Shown here piece by piece: positions 18,966 to 28,949 of a stretch of DNA of 64,000 bases; the stretch's first letter is position 1; every line of letters starts with the position of its first letter. This stretch comes from Lachnospiraceae bacterium KM106-2 (GTDB lineage: Bacteria; Bacillota; Clostridia; Lachnospirales; Lachnospiraceae): assembly GCA_009731425.1 (NCBI GenBank), contig AP018794.1, forward strand, positions 1,309,960 to 1,373,959. Direction: 5' to 3'. The notes below the pieces were generated by a model that saw nothing but the letters and a program-made list of their open reading frames with translations, was not told the DNA's origin and did no database searches. Made by a program: the position numbers and the translations under genes.

Positions 18966-19595
18966 TCACTTTTTTCTTATATAATAAATGGCGGTTCCAA
19001 TCGCTGCTACCAGTTCTAAAATCAAATCTTCCATGGAATCTCGTAACGCACTATGCCCAACTCGAATGGCTCCATCTAGATCTTTATAACTCTGTGAATT
19101 CGAACCGGTAACTTCATCTAGCACATACTCAAGAATTTCCCAGACAACCCCTGACGTTATAGCAAAGGTAACCGCAACAAATACCATAAAACCAATGGAT
19201 AGTTTCGGTTTATGCTGCGAAAGAATAACCATAGATAAGATAACAAGAACGATACCACTCATAAAATGAAGAAACGAGTCCCATATAGGGAATAACGTAT
19301 AAAAGTTCAGCATTCCTCCTAATAAGAGGCATCCGATAATAAATAGATTCAGAACAACCAGAAAGTAATTCGGAATGCTGATATGAAAATATTTTGAAAA
19401 TAGCTTTGGAACATATCCGATAAAAAGTAGACCATAACATTCGATCAAATAGACGAGATAATCTGATTTTGGACGAAAAATGCCAAGTTCAGGACTAGGC
19501 GATCCAAATAGATACATTACCGTGGAAAAGATACCACCTACTAAATAAACAATAAAAAATATAGTATTCGGAATAGAATAATCATGATGATCCAT
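18966..19595 (-). CDS. DUF2238/YjdF-like membrane protein
   Basis: The 209-aa protein has about six membrane helices and the family's conserved WDSFLHFMSG, WEILEYVLDE and DSMEDLILE motifs. These are acidic and histidine residues inside helices, typical of DUF2238 proteins. The function of the family is not known. The start lies 12 bases after the metallo-hydrolase gene's stop, so the two may be cotranscribed with the upstream redox gene. Confidence 0.82.
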   Translation of the reverse strand: MDHHDYSIPNTIFFIVYLVGGIFSTVMYLFGSPSPELGIFRPKSDYLVYLIECYGLLFIGYVPKLFSKYFHISIPNYFLVVLNLFIIGCLLLGGMLNFYTLFPIWDSFLHFMSGIVLVILSMVILSQHKPKLSIGFMVFVAVTFAITSGVVWEILEYVLDEVTGSNSQSYKDLDGAIRVGHSALRDSMEDLILELVAAIGTAIYYIRKK

Positions 19596-19607
19596 TATAT
19601 TTCCTTT

Positions 19608-20330
19608 CTACGATACGCTAAATTGTTCTCCATTATGTTTTATTTCCACTATTCTGTTTTCATATTCATGGGCACATTCTATTTCCTTCAGCTTACGAAT
19701 GATCGAGAAATCGTTCCACATATGCATTGGGAAGCAAGTTGTGACGTCTGCGCTTCTCATAAACGCATCAAGCCCCCAGTAAAATCGTTCTTCTTGTCTT
19801 GGATCTAGCGGTAAAAAAGCAATGTCAAAGTGTCTGCCAGTGACCTTCTGGATCTCATTGAAAAATTGAGTCTTCATATTTTCATTAAAACGTTCCGGTT
19901 CACCGCTCCATGACCACCAGTTGAGATCTCCTGCATGATAGAGTGCTTTATTTTCATAAGAGACGATAAATGCCACTCCTTCATCGGTAGAGCGTAACGT
20001 CTCAACACGTATGCCACTACCTAAGTCCATCGTCTCATTTGCATGGATATAACGAATTTGTGTTCGAGCTTTCATCGGAATCTTCATACGATTCATATAG
20101 ACGGTATTCATCTTCGTATCATTCGATAACAAGTATGTCACCTTTTTATAAGAATCTCCGATCGTAAAGATTTGTTTATTAAAATGATCTTGGTGCTTAT
20201 GACTGACAAAAAAGATCACTTGCTTATTCTTTGGAAATTGAGGAATGTCCCCTTTATAGTAATCAAAGATAAATACAACTTCATCAAACTCGACAGCAAA
20301 ACCACTATGTTCGATAAATGTTACCCTCAT
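19608..20330 (-). CDS. Metallo-beta-lactamase-fold hydrolase
   Basis: The 240-aa protein starts with a beta strand and has the MBL metal motif HKHQDH (about 45-50), then YHAGDLNWWSW and a late PMHMWND. It resembles UlaG/YtkL-like cytoplasmic MBL hydrolases, which act on phosphoesters or lactones. It follows the thioredoxin-reductase-like gene by 8 bases in the same direction, so they likely share a transcript. The substrate is unknown. Confidence 0.87.
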   Translation of the reverse strand: MRVTFIEHSGFAVEFDEVVFIFDYYKGDIPQFPKNKQVIFFVSHKHQDHFNKQIFTIGDSYKKVTYLLSNDTKMNTVYMNRMKIPMKARTQIRYIHANETMDLGSGIRVETLRSTDEGVAFIVSYENKALYHAGDLNWWSWSGEPERFNENMKTQFFNEIQKVTGRHFDIAFLPLDPRQEERFYWGLDAFMRSADVTTCFPMHMWNDFSIIRKLKEIECAHEYENRIVEIKHNGEQFSVS

Positions 20331-20338
20331 GTTATCAC

Positions 20339-21205
20339 CTAATCTCTTTTTTTCTTATCTACATAAGATACGGCAGATAAAGAAGCAATATTCCCTTCTC
20401 CTGCTGCTTTACTGTATTGGTATGGCGTTCCAACAATATCTCCTGCTGCAAAACATCCAGGAATACTAGTTTGCATTTTACGGTCTACTGCAACATGTTG
20501 TTCATCCATCTTAAGACCAGGTACTAATTGATCTGGATTTACACTATCTCTTAAAATGAATACACCATCTAAAATTAACTCCTGATTCTCTAATACTAGT
20601 TTATTTACAAATTGTTCGCCTTCAATACGAAGTGGTTTATCCTTAATAATTTCAATCTTATCATCTACAGATACTTCCTCTTGATACATCGGGATATAGT
20701 AAACCTTTTTACAGATTTCAGCCATAAAATTAGCTTCTTCTTCCTCGGCTTTGTTATAGGCGATAATTGCAACATCCTTATCTCTATAAAGAGGGGCATC
20801 ACAGGTAGCACAGTATCCAACACCTTTTCCAAGGTATTCTTCTTCTCCTGGGAATGGCTTTCCAAAGTTTACACCGGTTGCTAAAATAACGGAAGTTGCT
20901 TCATGAACTTCATTCTCAACCATATAGGAAAAATAATCTCCCATTGGATAAATGGTATTCACTTTTTTATCGATGATCTCAATTCCCATTTCATCAATGT
21001 GTTTCTGGAATGCTTCTTTGATCTCACTTCCTGATTTACCGTAAAAGCCTAGATAATTGTTAATCTTATGAGCTTTCTCTACTTTATTGCTAAGATTTTT
21101 ACTTCCGTATAAAGCAAACTTCTTACCTCGAATCTTTGCGTTCAAAGCAGCTGATAATCCCGCTGGTCCTGTTCCTACAATTATAATGTCATATCTATCA
21201 CTCAT
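20339..21205 (-). CDS. Thioredoxin-reductase-like FAD/NAD(P)-dependent oxidoreductase
   Basis: The 288-aa flavoprotein has the FAD-binding GTGPAGLSAALNA (11-23), SVILATGV, the redox-active C132-A-T-C135 and a second FAD motif GCFAAGDIVGTPYQ near the C-terminus, in the order of bacterial TrxB. The middle NAD(P) domain lacks a clear GxGxxA/G dinucleotide motif (the position reads AIIAYNKAEEEE). The electron donor may therefore be ferredoxin, as in clostridial ferredoxin-dependent reductases, or the cofactor may be bound differently. A Fur/PerR-like palindrome lies about 85 bases upstream. Confidence 0.88.
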   Translation of the reverse strand: MSDRYDIIIVGTGPAGLSAALNAKIRGKKFALYGSKNLSNKVEKAHKINNYLGFYGKSGSEIKEAFQKHIDEMGIEIIDKKVNTIYPMGDYFSYMVENEVHEATSVILATGVNFGKPFPGEEEYLGKGVGYCATCDAPLYRDKDVAIIAYNKAEEEEANFMAEICKKVYYIPMYQEEVSVDDKIEIIKDKPLRIEGEQFVNKLVLENQELILDGVFILRDSVNPDQLVPGLKMDEQHVAVDRKMQTSIPGCFAAGDIVGTPYQYSKAAGEGNIASLSAVSYVDKKKRD

Positions 21206-21287
21206 GTTTTTTCATCCTGTCTTTCATTTATATTTTCTTCCTTAGTATGACTCATATTCTTTCGATTATGTTTATCATATAAATTAG

Positions 21288-21311
21288 GAATTATTATCAT
21301 TATAATAATTC
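21288..21311. promoter_or_regulatory. Fur/PerR-like operator palindrome
   Basis: GAATTATTAT and ATAATAATTC are perfect 10-bp arms around a CATT centre, upstream of the thioredoxin-reductase-like gene. The sequence is close to Fur-family boxes (Fur, PerR or Zur). PerR control would suit a redox gene, but which regulator binds is inference. Confidence 0.5.
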
Positions 21312-21403
21312 ATGCTACAACTGTCAATGAAAGGAAGTTGTCTATCTACTCGCCCTTAATCTTAAAGTTTCTTATTTTTGTTCATACAGTATACTTTAAT
21401 GGC

Positions 21404-21438
21404 AAAAACTCGTGTCGAATGAATCAACACGAGTTTTA
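21404..21438 (-). terminator. Terminator of the secreted papain-like gene
   Basis: AAAACTCGTGT and ACACGAGTTTT arms flank a short loop with T-run on the minus strand, 6 bases after the gene's stop codon. Confidence 0.85.
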
Positions 21439-21444
21439 TAATTA

Positions 21445-23784
21445 CTATTTAACTTTAATCTTAATTTTCTTTGTAAAATTACTTCCTTTTGTTTTTACCG
21501 TAATAGTTACTGTCTTTCCTTTACCGGCTTTTTTCGCCTTTACGATACCTTTATTATTCACTGTAGCATATCGTTTATTAGAAGAACTAAATGACAATTT
21601 CTTTACAGCAACCTTTTTATTGCTTAGCTTAACAGTAAGTTTCGCTGTCTTATTGACTTTTAGTGTCTTCTTATTTGAGGATACGGTCATCTTCTTTACG
21701 ACTACTTTTGCAAACTTCGAAGTCTTCCGAGCTGTCGATACTGTCTTTGTTGGATTTGTATTGGTAACTACAACATAGTAATAATAAGCACTAGCCTTCT
21801 TTGTACTAGGTTTAAATGTCGATTTCGTAGCACCCTTAATCTTAATCCCATTTTTGGTTGACTTCGTTTTTGATTTGTACCACTGATATGAGATTTTATA
21901 TCCTACTGCTTTTACAGACAACTTACTCGCATTTTGTCCAATGACATAATTCTTAGTCTTTGTTGAGACATTTTTGGTGATGGCAGGAGCATCCGTATAA
22001 GAAGCCGGTGCATTAACCGTCACATTATATGTTCCACATACCTGATTTGACATTTTTAATTTAACGGTGATCGTTGCAGAACCAGGTGCTACTGCTTTAA
22101 TAGAACCATTACTATACTGTGCAACTCCTGCGTTGCTAGAATTAATTTCAAAATCAGTATTTAAATTCAAATTAGATGGAGAAAATGTATAAGATAACTG
22201 CTTGCTCTCTCCAATATTTAGATTCACATTACCGCTATCAAAGTTCGCTGATACGGCTAAATCTTTTGTGAACGCTTTTAAACAACAATCCCCTTGTTTC
22301 GTTAACTGCGAAAATCCATTTACAAAAGTATCTTTATCACAGCTTGCCACGTAACTATTGGCACCGTTAGAGTACTCTAATGGAATACCTGGTGCTTCCG
22401 TTGGATTATAAACTTGTACGCCAACCATATAATTGCTATTTAATAATGGAACTGCTGTTGCAAGATCAACCGTATAATAACCAGTCTTCTCAAAATAATA
22501 TCCATTTGATGTCTTAGTTCCTGCATTTGTTACATCTACTTCTTCAAAATCAGAAGGATTCCCTGTTCTACTTACGTAGAATTTCAAATAAGATCCTGGA
22601 ACCATTGTATAAGTTGCTAATGAAGTTAACTGTTGTGCTGTTCCTGCAGATGATAAGGTATAAGGACTTGCATAAAATACTTCTCCTGTCGTTCTTCGAT
22701 ATAAAGATGTACCAAGGCCTAATTCATCATATTCGTATTCGTGCTGATAGAAAGAACGATCTCTTACTTCTGAAATATAATAATTATCTGTAATCGTACT
22801 ATAATAAGATAACCAGAAGTAACCATTATCTCCGGAATTTGTTCCCCAGCTATTCTTTACTAAAAATGCTCCATTTTTTGCTGGACTGTTGCTAAAATTA
22901 GATGCGGAATAATTGTCATCCCATCCCACAACAACAACTGCATGATTAGATTTATCTGTAGCCGCGGTAGTATATACAGCCTTCCCTTGGCCATCATATG
23001 CCTCGTACGAAATAACAACGGATCCATGATCTAAAATTGCTTGTTTCATATTCTTCACATACTGAGTACGCTCTGTAGATGAAGCAGCGGCATCAATATT
23101 TCCCAATGTCGACACATTAGCAACATATTCATTTGTTGTCGGCATACTTTGCGTTACACTGACCGCTCTCGTTGAAAGACCTGTTGCATTTACCGGCAAT
23201 TTATCGTTTGCCTCTAACACTGGGCCAGCAACTGCTGCTGAACTTCTTGTCCAGTAAGCAAGTGCCAGTTCAAAGTTTCCTGGATCTGCTGGTGAACGAA
23301 AGCTATAACCATAGCTATTGCCACCGTAACTTGACATAGCATATCCCATATGGGCTTCAGAATAGTCATATTTGTCTAGATTTGTAACTTCATTGGTTTG
23401 TTTTAAATGATAAGTCTCTAATGCTGAATTAGCTGAAAATGACCAACATAATTCTGTCTTGTACTGATTCTTAATTGATGAGACGTAAGCTTTAGTACTG
23501 CCATTGTTATATGTACCGTCAGATGTGGAAGCTCCATAACTTTTTGGAATATATTTTGAAGCATATTTTGTCGTATCCTTTTCATCATAAGAATAATCCC
23601 CTGGCAAAATACCTGGTATGTATCCACTTTCACTCCCCTTACTAAAATCGCCTACTGTCGTCTTTTTCGTGCTCCATTGCTCTAAATTATTACTTGTTGT
23701 ATCTGCAAGTACCAAATTCGATGGTATTACCATGCAGATGATAAGCAATGTCACCAACACTTTTTTTAATAGTTTTTTACTCAC
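21445..23784 (-). CDS. Secreted papain-family protease with Ig-like tail
   Basis: The 779-aa preprotein has a signal peptide (1-27, cleavage after LVLA), a propeptide, and a C1A peptidase domain with Cys113 (ELCWSFSANS), His in SNHAVVVVGWDD and Asn in LVKNSWGTNSG. A lectin-like beta domain (to about 510) is followed by three Ig-like/Big-type modules (about 515-590, 600-690, 695-779). The last module is very rich in Lys, suggesting binding to the negatively charged cell wall. No sortase motif is seen. It probably acts at the cell surface in protein degradation. Confidence 0.92.
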   Translation of the reverse strand: MSKKLLKKVLVTLLIICMVIPSNLVLADTTSNNLEQWSTKKTTVGDFSKGSESGYIPGILPGDYSYDEKDTTKYASKYIPKSYGASTSDGTYNNGSTKAYVSSIKNQYKTELCWSFSANSALETYHLKQTNEVTNLDKYDYSEAHMGYAMSSYGGNSYGYSFRSPADPGNFELALAYWTRSSAAVAGPVLEANDKLPVNATGLSTRAVSVTQSMPTTNEYVANVSTLGNIDAAASSTERTQYVKNMKQAILDHGSVVISYEAYDGQGKAVYTTAATDKSNHAVVVVGWDDNYSASNFSNSPAKNGAFLVKNSWGTNSGDNGYFWLSYYSTITDNYYISEVRDRSFYQHEYEYDELGLGTSLYRRTTGEVFYASPYTLSSAGTAQQLTSLATYTMVPGSYLKFYVSRTGNPSDFEEVDVTNAGTKTSNGYYFEKTGYYTVDLATAVPLLNSNYMVGVQVYNPTEAPGIPLEYSNGANSYVASCDKDTFVNGFSQLTKQGDCCLKAFTKDLAVSANFDSGNVNLNIGESKQLSYTFSPSNLNLNTDFEINSSNAGVAQYSNGSIKAVAPGSATITVKLKMSNQVCGTYNVTVNAPASYTDAPAITKNVSTKTKNYVIGQNASKLSVKAVGYKISYQWYKSKTKSTKNGIKIKGATKSTFKPSTKKASAYYYYVVVTNTNPTKTVSTARKTSKFAKVVVKKMTVSSNKKTLKVNKTAKLTVKLSNKKVAVKKLSFSSSNKRYATVNNKGIVKAKKAGKGKTVTITVKTKGSNFTKKIKIKVK

Positions 23785-23859
23785 TGAATCACTCCTTTTT
23801 TTCCTCTCTCAATTATCTATTGTACCATAGATTACCCTCAAATCAAACCAAAATGACAA

Positions 23860-23900
23860 GAAAAGCCCTATCTCGTGAATAATTCGATAGGGCCTTTTTC
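23860..23900 (-). terminator. Terminator of topB
   Basis: AGCCCTATCTCG and CGATAGGGCCT pair, with a T-rich tail on the minus strand, directly after the topB stop. Confidence 0.82.
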
Positions 23901-23905
23901 CATAT

Positions 23906-26089
23906 TTATTTTAAGTTTAATTTCGCAAATGCAGCGGCAAATGCATTATTTACAGGAGCTTCATTCTCTTTCTTTAATTCTTTTAAGGCACGATTCACAT
24001 CTTTTTTCGATACGCCGCCTCCCTCTTTCTTACGTCTTTCTTTAAATGCAGATAAGCGCTCTTTATGACCGCAGGCACATACAAATTGTTGTGTATCTCC
24101 TTTTCCGATGATCTCCATTCTTTTATGACATTTTGGGCAACGAGCGTTTGATGTTCTAGAGATAGTTTCTCGGTAACCGCATTCTCGGTCCTGACACACT
24201 CTCATAGTTGAATTTTTACCCTTAACTAGCAATAGATTTTTACCACAATCCGGACATTTATGATTCGTCATATTATCGTGACGGAATTTACCATCTGCTG
24301 ACTTAATCTCACCGATCAACTCTACTGCATAGGTTCTAATCTCATTCATAAAGGCATCTCTCTTAAGCGTACCATTCGCCATTTGCGAAAGTTTCTTCTC
24401 CCAATCTGCTGTCAATTCCGGTTTCTTAAGGTCAGTTGGTACAAGTTCTAGTAACTGTTTCGCTTTTGATGTGACAAAAATCTCTTTTCCTCTCTTTTCG
24501 ATCAAGAATGAGTGGAATAGTTTTTCGATAATATCGGCTCTCGTAGCAACCGTTCCTAATCCACCTGTTTCTCCTAATACCTTAATATCCTCTTTATCTT
24601 TGGATTCCATATATTTTACCGGATTCTCCATCGCAGATAAAAGCGTCGCTTCTGTAAAGTATGCTGGTGGATTTGTCTTGCCATTGGTTACTGTTAAGGA
24701 ATCTATCGTATAAGACATACCTTCCTTCATCTCTGGAAGTGACGTAAAATCTTCTTCTGTATTTCCTTCATATAGTTCCTTCCATCCTAGGCTCTTTACA
24801 ATCTTACCCTTAACACCAAAAGTTTCTCCACCGATCTCTGCCTCTACAGTTGTTTGTTCATATTCAAATGGAGGATACATCACTGCTAAGAAACGTTTTA
24901 CAACAAGATCATAGATTTTTCGCTCTTCATTTGTCATATTATCAAGATTCACGTATTGCTCTGTCGGAATGATCGCATGGTGATCTCCAACCTTACTATT
25001 GTCGACAAATGATGGCTTTCCTTGGATATTCGCACGCATCAACGGAGCTGCCATCTTTCGGTATGGTCCGTTTGCACAAGCTTCAATTCTCTCTTTTAAC
25101 GTTCCAACCATATCTGATGTCAAATAACGAGAATCCGTTCTTGGATAAGTTAATACCTTATGATTCTCATAGAGACGCTGCATAATGTTCAATGTCTCTT
25201 TTGCACTGAAATTAAAACGATTATTTGCATCTCTTTGTAACTCTGTTAGATCATATAAGGCAGGTGAATAAGTCTTCTTCTGGCTTTTTGCAACCTTTTT
25301 CACAACGGCTTGTTCATTTGACAAACTTTGAGATATACGATTTATTTTCTCTTCCTCAAATGTACGATTCGAATGGGACTTTGCATCTGTCCAATCCATC
25401 GTCACATAAGATCCATCGATTCTTAACTTTGCTTTTAGACCATAAAATGGAACTGGCTTAAAGTTACGAATCTCCTCTTCTCTCTTTGCGATCATTGCAA
25501 GCGTTGGTGTCTGAACACGTCCACATGATAAGCTGGCATTGTATTTACAAGTTAATGCTCTCGTCGCATTGATTCCAACCAACCAGTCGGCCTCAGCTCG
25601 AGAGATCGCCGCACGATATAAGTTATCGTAAGCAGATGCTGGTTTTAAATTACGGAATCCGTCTTTAATTGCCTTATCCGTAACGGATGAGATCCAAAGA
25701 CGCTTCATCGGAAGTTTGCATCCTGCCTTTTCTAGAATCCATCGTGCAACCAATTCTCCTTCTCGTCCCGCATCAGTCGCAATGATCACTTCTTTTACAT
25801 CTTTACGGCTTAACTGAGCTTTTACGGCAGAAAACTGCTTACCTGTCTGTCTCATTACTTCTAGTTTCATATGTTTTGGAAGCATTGGAAGATCAGCTAA
25901 ATTCCATTCTTTGTAGCGATCTTCATATTTTTCAGGATCACATAATGTCACAAGATGACCTAATCCCCAAGTTACAATATATTCATTACCTTCAATGGCA
26001 CCATTTATCTTCTTTTTACAATTTAATACTCTTGCAATATCTCTACCTACGCTAGGTTTTTCTGCAAGAACGACTATTTTTTGACTCAT
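23906..26089 (-). CDS. topB: DNA topoisomerase III
   Basis: The 727-aa type IA topoisomerase has a Toprim domain (AEKPSVGRDIAR at 9-20, TDAGREGE at 105-112), the catalytic Tyr315 in LTYPRTDSRYL and the SCGRVQTPTL motif. Two C-terminal zinc ribbons are present (about 625-690: CPDCGK, CQDREC, CPKCHK, CACGH). It relaxes or decatenates DNA by passing single strands and often works with RecQ-like helicases. AAAGGAG precedes the ATG. It is a single-gene unit, divergent from ohyA. Confidence 0.96.
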   Translation of the reverse strand: MSQKIVVLAEKPSVGRDIARVLNCKKKINGAIEGNEYIVTWGLGHLVTLCDPEKYEDRYKEWNLADLPMLPKHMKLEVMRQTGKQFSAVKAQLSRKDVKEVIIATDAGREGELVARWILEKAGCKLPMKRLWISSVTDKAIKDGFRNLKPASAYDNLYRAAISRAEADWLVGINATRALTCKYNASLSCGRVQTPTLAMIAKREEEIRNFKPVPFYGLKAKLRIDGSYVTMDWTDAKSHSNRTFEEEKINRISQSLSNEQAVVKKVAKSQKKTYSPALYDLTELQRDANNRFNFSAKETLNIMQRLYENHKVLTYPRTDSRYLTSDMVGTLKERIEACANGPYRKMAAPLMRANIQGKPSFVDNSKVGDHHAIIPTEQYVNLDNMTNEERKIYDLVVKRFLAVMYPPFEYEQTTVEAEIGGETFGVKGKIVKSLGWKELYEGNTEEDFTSLPEMKEGMSYTIDSLTVTNGKTNPPAYFTEATLLSAMENPVKYMESKDKEDIKVLGETGGLGTVATRADIIEKLFHSFLIEKRGKEIFVTSKAKQLLELVPTDLKKPELTADWEKKLSQMANGTLKRDAFMNEIRTYAVELIGEIKSADGKFRHDNMTNHKCPDCGKNLLLVKGKNSTMRVCQDRECGYRETISRTSNARCPKCHKRMEIIGKGDTQQFVCACGHKERLSAFKERRKKEGGGVSKKDVNRALKELKKENEAPVNNAFAAAFAKLNLK

Positions 26090-26214
26090 AATAAATCTCC
26101 TTTTCGTTCATACCTATGGCTATTATATCTTATTTCATTCATTCTGTCATTGGAATTACGAATGAATTCTTATCATAAAGTCAATCCTAGAACTATAAAA
26201 AGGAGCTGTTAGAT

Positions 26215-27924
26215 ATGAATCATTGTCATAAAAATAAAATTCTTCTCACATCGGTTACGATCGGAGCTATCTTTATTGCTTATAAGATCGACTGCTATTC
26301 AAAAGAAGCAAGGAATCTTGCAAAGATGAAATATATACGGAAGAAAGGAAAAAGTAGAAAGAAAGCATTTTTCATCGGAGGCGGACTTGCCAGTATGGCA
26401 GGCGCCGCTTATCTGATCCGAGATTGTAATTTCGATGGACGCAATATTACTATACTAGAAGCATTAAATGTAGTCGGAGGCAGCAATGATGGAGGCAGTC
26501 ATAATCATGGTTTCTTATGTCGTGGTGGACGCATGCTAAACGAAGAGACTTACGAGAACTTCTGGGAATTATTCTCCTCTATCCCCTCACTCTCCAATCC
26601 CAAACGTTCTGTAACAGAAGAAATTCTAAACTTTGATCACGCCCACCCCACTTGTGCGAAAGCGCGTTTGATCGACAAAGAAGGTCGGATCCTGTCTGTC
26701 GATCGTATGGGATTTAATTCAAAAGATCGTTCTCTCTTATTAAAATTAATGCTCACACCGGAATCGCAATTAGATGACTTAACGATCGAGGACTGGTTTA
26801 CAAGCTCCCCTCACTTTTTCACTACGAATTTCTGGTATATGTGGCAGACCACCTTTGCCTTTCAGAAATGGAGTTCTTTATTCGAATTCCGTCGCTATAT
26901 GAATCGAATGATCTTCGAATTCAGTCGAATTGAAACATTAGAAGGTGTCACACGTACCCCATACAATCAATACGAAAGCGTTATCCTTCCCATCAAAGTA
27001 TATCTTGAGAAACGAGGCGTACAGTTCCGCTATAAGACACAGGTAACGGATATCGACTTTATTCCTCATACACTGATTGCTAGTAAACTTCATTTGATGG
27101 AAAATGGGGAAGAACGTTATATTAAGCTATCAAAAGGAGATCTTTGTTTCTTTATCAATGGTTGTATGACCGATTGCAGTACGTTAGGAAGCCTTAATAC
27201 TCCTGCACCAAAACCAGACCTTTCACCTGCAAGTGCTGAGCTATGGCGTAAGATCAGCAATCGGAAACGAGGACTCGGTAATCCCGATCCATTCTTCTCT
27301 CATCCAAGAGAAACTACGTGGCAAAGTTTCACTGTCACCTTAAAAGGGAACTTATTTCTAAAGAAGATTGAAGATTTCTCCGGCAATGTTCCTGGAAGCG
27401 GTGCCTTAATGACGTTTAAAGATTCCAGCTGGTTAATGAGTATTGTTGTCGCAGCACAGCCTCATTTTAGCAATCAATCCCTTGACACTACGATTTTCTG
27501 GGGTTATGGTCTATATCCGGATCGACATGGTGACTATGTGAAAAAAGCAATGAAAGATTGCTCTGGAAGAGAAATTCTGATTGAATTGATCCATCAGTTC
27601 CATTGGGAAGATGAAATGGAAGAATTATTAGAGACTGTAGTCGACTGCATTCCATGTCGAATGCCATATATTAATGCACAATTTCAACCTCATAAAAAGT
27701 CGGATCGTCCTCCTGTCGTACCAGCTGGCACGACAAACTTTGCAATGATCAGTCAGTTTGTTGAAATACCAAAAGATATGGTATTTACAGAGGAATATTC
27801 GGTTAGGGCTGCAAGACTTGCAGCTTATACTCTTACGCAGACGCCGAAACGAGTTCTAAAAGTAACTCCTTATAATCGGAATCCTATCATTTTATTGAAG
27901 GCAGCAATCAAAGCTTATCGATAA
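26215..27924 (+). CDS. ohyA: Oleate hydratase (myosin-cross-reactive antigen family)
   Basis: The 569-aa FAD enzyme adds water to the cis-9 double bond of unsaturated fatty acids, giving 10-hydroxy acids, a detoxification step in gut bacteria. After the FAD motif GGGLASMAGAAYL (55-67) come GGSNDGG, RGGRMLNEETYENFWELFSS and NFDHAHPT, all characteristic of the family. An N-terminal extension of about 45 residues with a hydrophobic stretch (9-24) suggests membrane association, as in other Firmicutes members. AAAAAGGAG precedes the ATG. A GAGCCAA/TTGGCTC hairpin follows the stop (27932-27966). Confidence 0.94.
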   Translation: MNHCHKNKILLTSVTIGAIFIAYKIDCYSKEARNLAKMKYIRKKGKSRKKAFFIGGGLASMAGAAYLIRDCNFDGRNITILEALNVVGGSNDGGSHNHGFLCRGGRMLNEETYENFWELFSSIPSLSNPKRSVTEEILNFDHAHPTCAKARLIDKEGRILSVDRMGFNSKDRSLLLKLMLTPESQLDDLTIEDWFTSSPHFFTTNFWYMWQTTFAFQKWSSLFEFRRYMNRMIFEFSRIETLEGVTRTPYNQYESVILPIKVYLEKRGVQFRYKTQVTDIDFIPHTLIASKLHLMENGEERYIKLSKGDLCFFINGCMTDCSTLGSLNTPAPKPDLSPASAELWRKISNRKRGLGNPDPFFSHPRETTWQSFTVTLKGNLFLKKIEDFSGNVPGSGALMTFKDSSWLMSIVVAAQPHFSNQSLDTTIFWGYGLYPDRHGDYVKKAMKDCSGREILIELIHQFHWEDEMEELLETVVDCIPCRMPYINAQFQPHKKSDRPPVVPAGTTNFAMISQFVEIPKDMVFTEEYSVRAARLAAYTLTQTPKRVLKVTPYNRNPIILLKAAIKAYR

Positions 27925-27974
27925 CAGCATTATGAGCCAACGTCATGATTAAATGGCCTTGGCTCATTGTATAT

Positions 27975-28021
27975 AAAAAAGACCCCAGACGCAGATGAAA
28001 TACTCATCCACGCTTGGGGTT
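27975..28021 (-). terminator. Terminator of the MalFG-type importer operon
   Basis: On the minus strand ACCCCAAGCGTGGATGA and TCATCTGCGTCTGGGGT form a long hairpin followed by T6, about 40 bases after the last permease gene. Confidence 0.85.
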
Positions 28022-28060
28022 TTATAAGCAAATACAATACCAACTGAAATTTAATTTTGA

Positions 28061-28948
28061 TCAGCCCTTTACTGCTCCACTCGTCATTCCTTCTACGAAA
28101 TACTTTTGGAAGCAAAGGAAAAGGATAAACACTGGTAAGATTGCGAAGCAAGAACCAGCAATTAAAAGATCATAGTTATTACCATAAGGAGTTAATAAGG
28201 TATTTAAACCAATTGGTAAAGTAAATTTACTTGCATCTCTAAAGATTAACATTGGCCATAACATGTTATTCCAAGCACCCATAGTAGAAAGGATCGCCAT
28301 GGCTGCGAAAGCTGGCTTTGTGATTGGTAACATGATCTTAAAGCAGATACCATACTCAGTAGCACCATCGATACGACCGGCATCCAGAAGTTCCTTTGGA
28401 AGGCCTGACATATATTGCTTAAAGAAGAAAATTGTCGATGCACCACACAAACCAGGCAAGATAACACCGGCTGCAGAGTTGATCAATTTTAAACTGATCA
28501 TCTCTTGATATAATGGTAACATTAAGATTTCAAAAGGAACCATCATCGTTGCAATTACTAGGAAGAATAAGAAATTCTTCAAACGATAGTTATACATTGT
28601 TAAACCATAAGCAACGATATAACATACTAATAATGTTAATACAACAGTTACAACGGTTAGAACCAAACTGTTTTTAAACCAGTTAAAATATTTTAAAGAA
28701 TCCGTATTACCGGAAAATAGGAATTTATAGTTATCCAAGGACATCGTTGAAAAATCTAAATTAAGACTTAATCCTCTTCTGATCAATTCTCTACCAGGTC
28801 GAAAAGAAGCCAGAACACCAGTCAAGAATGGAAAGATAACTAAAGCACAAAGGATTCCAAATAAAGAGGTTGAAACAATCGATAGAATTCTATGCTTTAA
28901 GGAAACTCCTATTTTTTGTTTCTCTTTGATTGCGTTTTGTTCTGCCAT
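28061..28948 (-). CDS. Carbohydrate ABC transporter permease (MalG type)
   Basis: The preferred start is the ATG at 28948 (MAEQNAIKEK), behind GGAGGAAGC and just after the upstream permease's stop, giving 295 aa. There are six membrane helices and the EAA loop (about 195-215, DAGRIDGATEYGICFKIMLPITKP) that docks with an MsmK/UgpC-type ATPase. No ATPase gene is in this operon, so a shared ATPase elsewhere must energise it. The operon with a binding protein and arabinan enzymes points to arabino-oligosaccharide uptake. Confidence 0.93.
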   Translation of the reverse strand: MAEQNAIKEKQKIGVSLKHRILSIVSTSLFGILCALVIFPFLTGVLASFRPGRELIRRGLSLNLDFSTMSLDNYKFLFSGNTDSLKYFNWFKNSLVLTVVTVVLTLLVCYIVAYGLTMYNYRLKNFLFFLVIATMMVPFEILMLPLYQEMISLKLINSAAGVILPGLCGASTIFFFKQYMSGLPKELLDAGRIDGATEYGICFKIMLPITKPAFAAMAILSTMGAWNNMLWPMLIFRDASKFTLPIGLNTLLTPYGNNYDLLIAGSCFAILPVFILFLCFQKYFVEGMTSGAVKG

Positions 28949-28949
28949 A

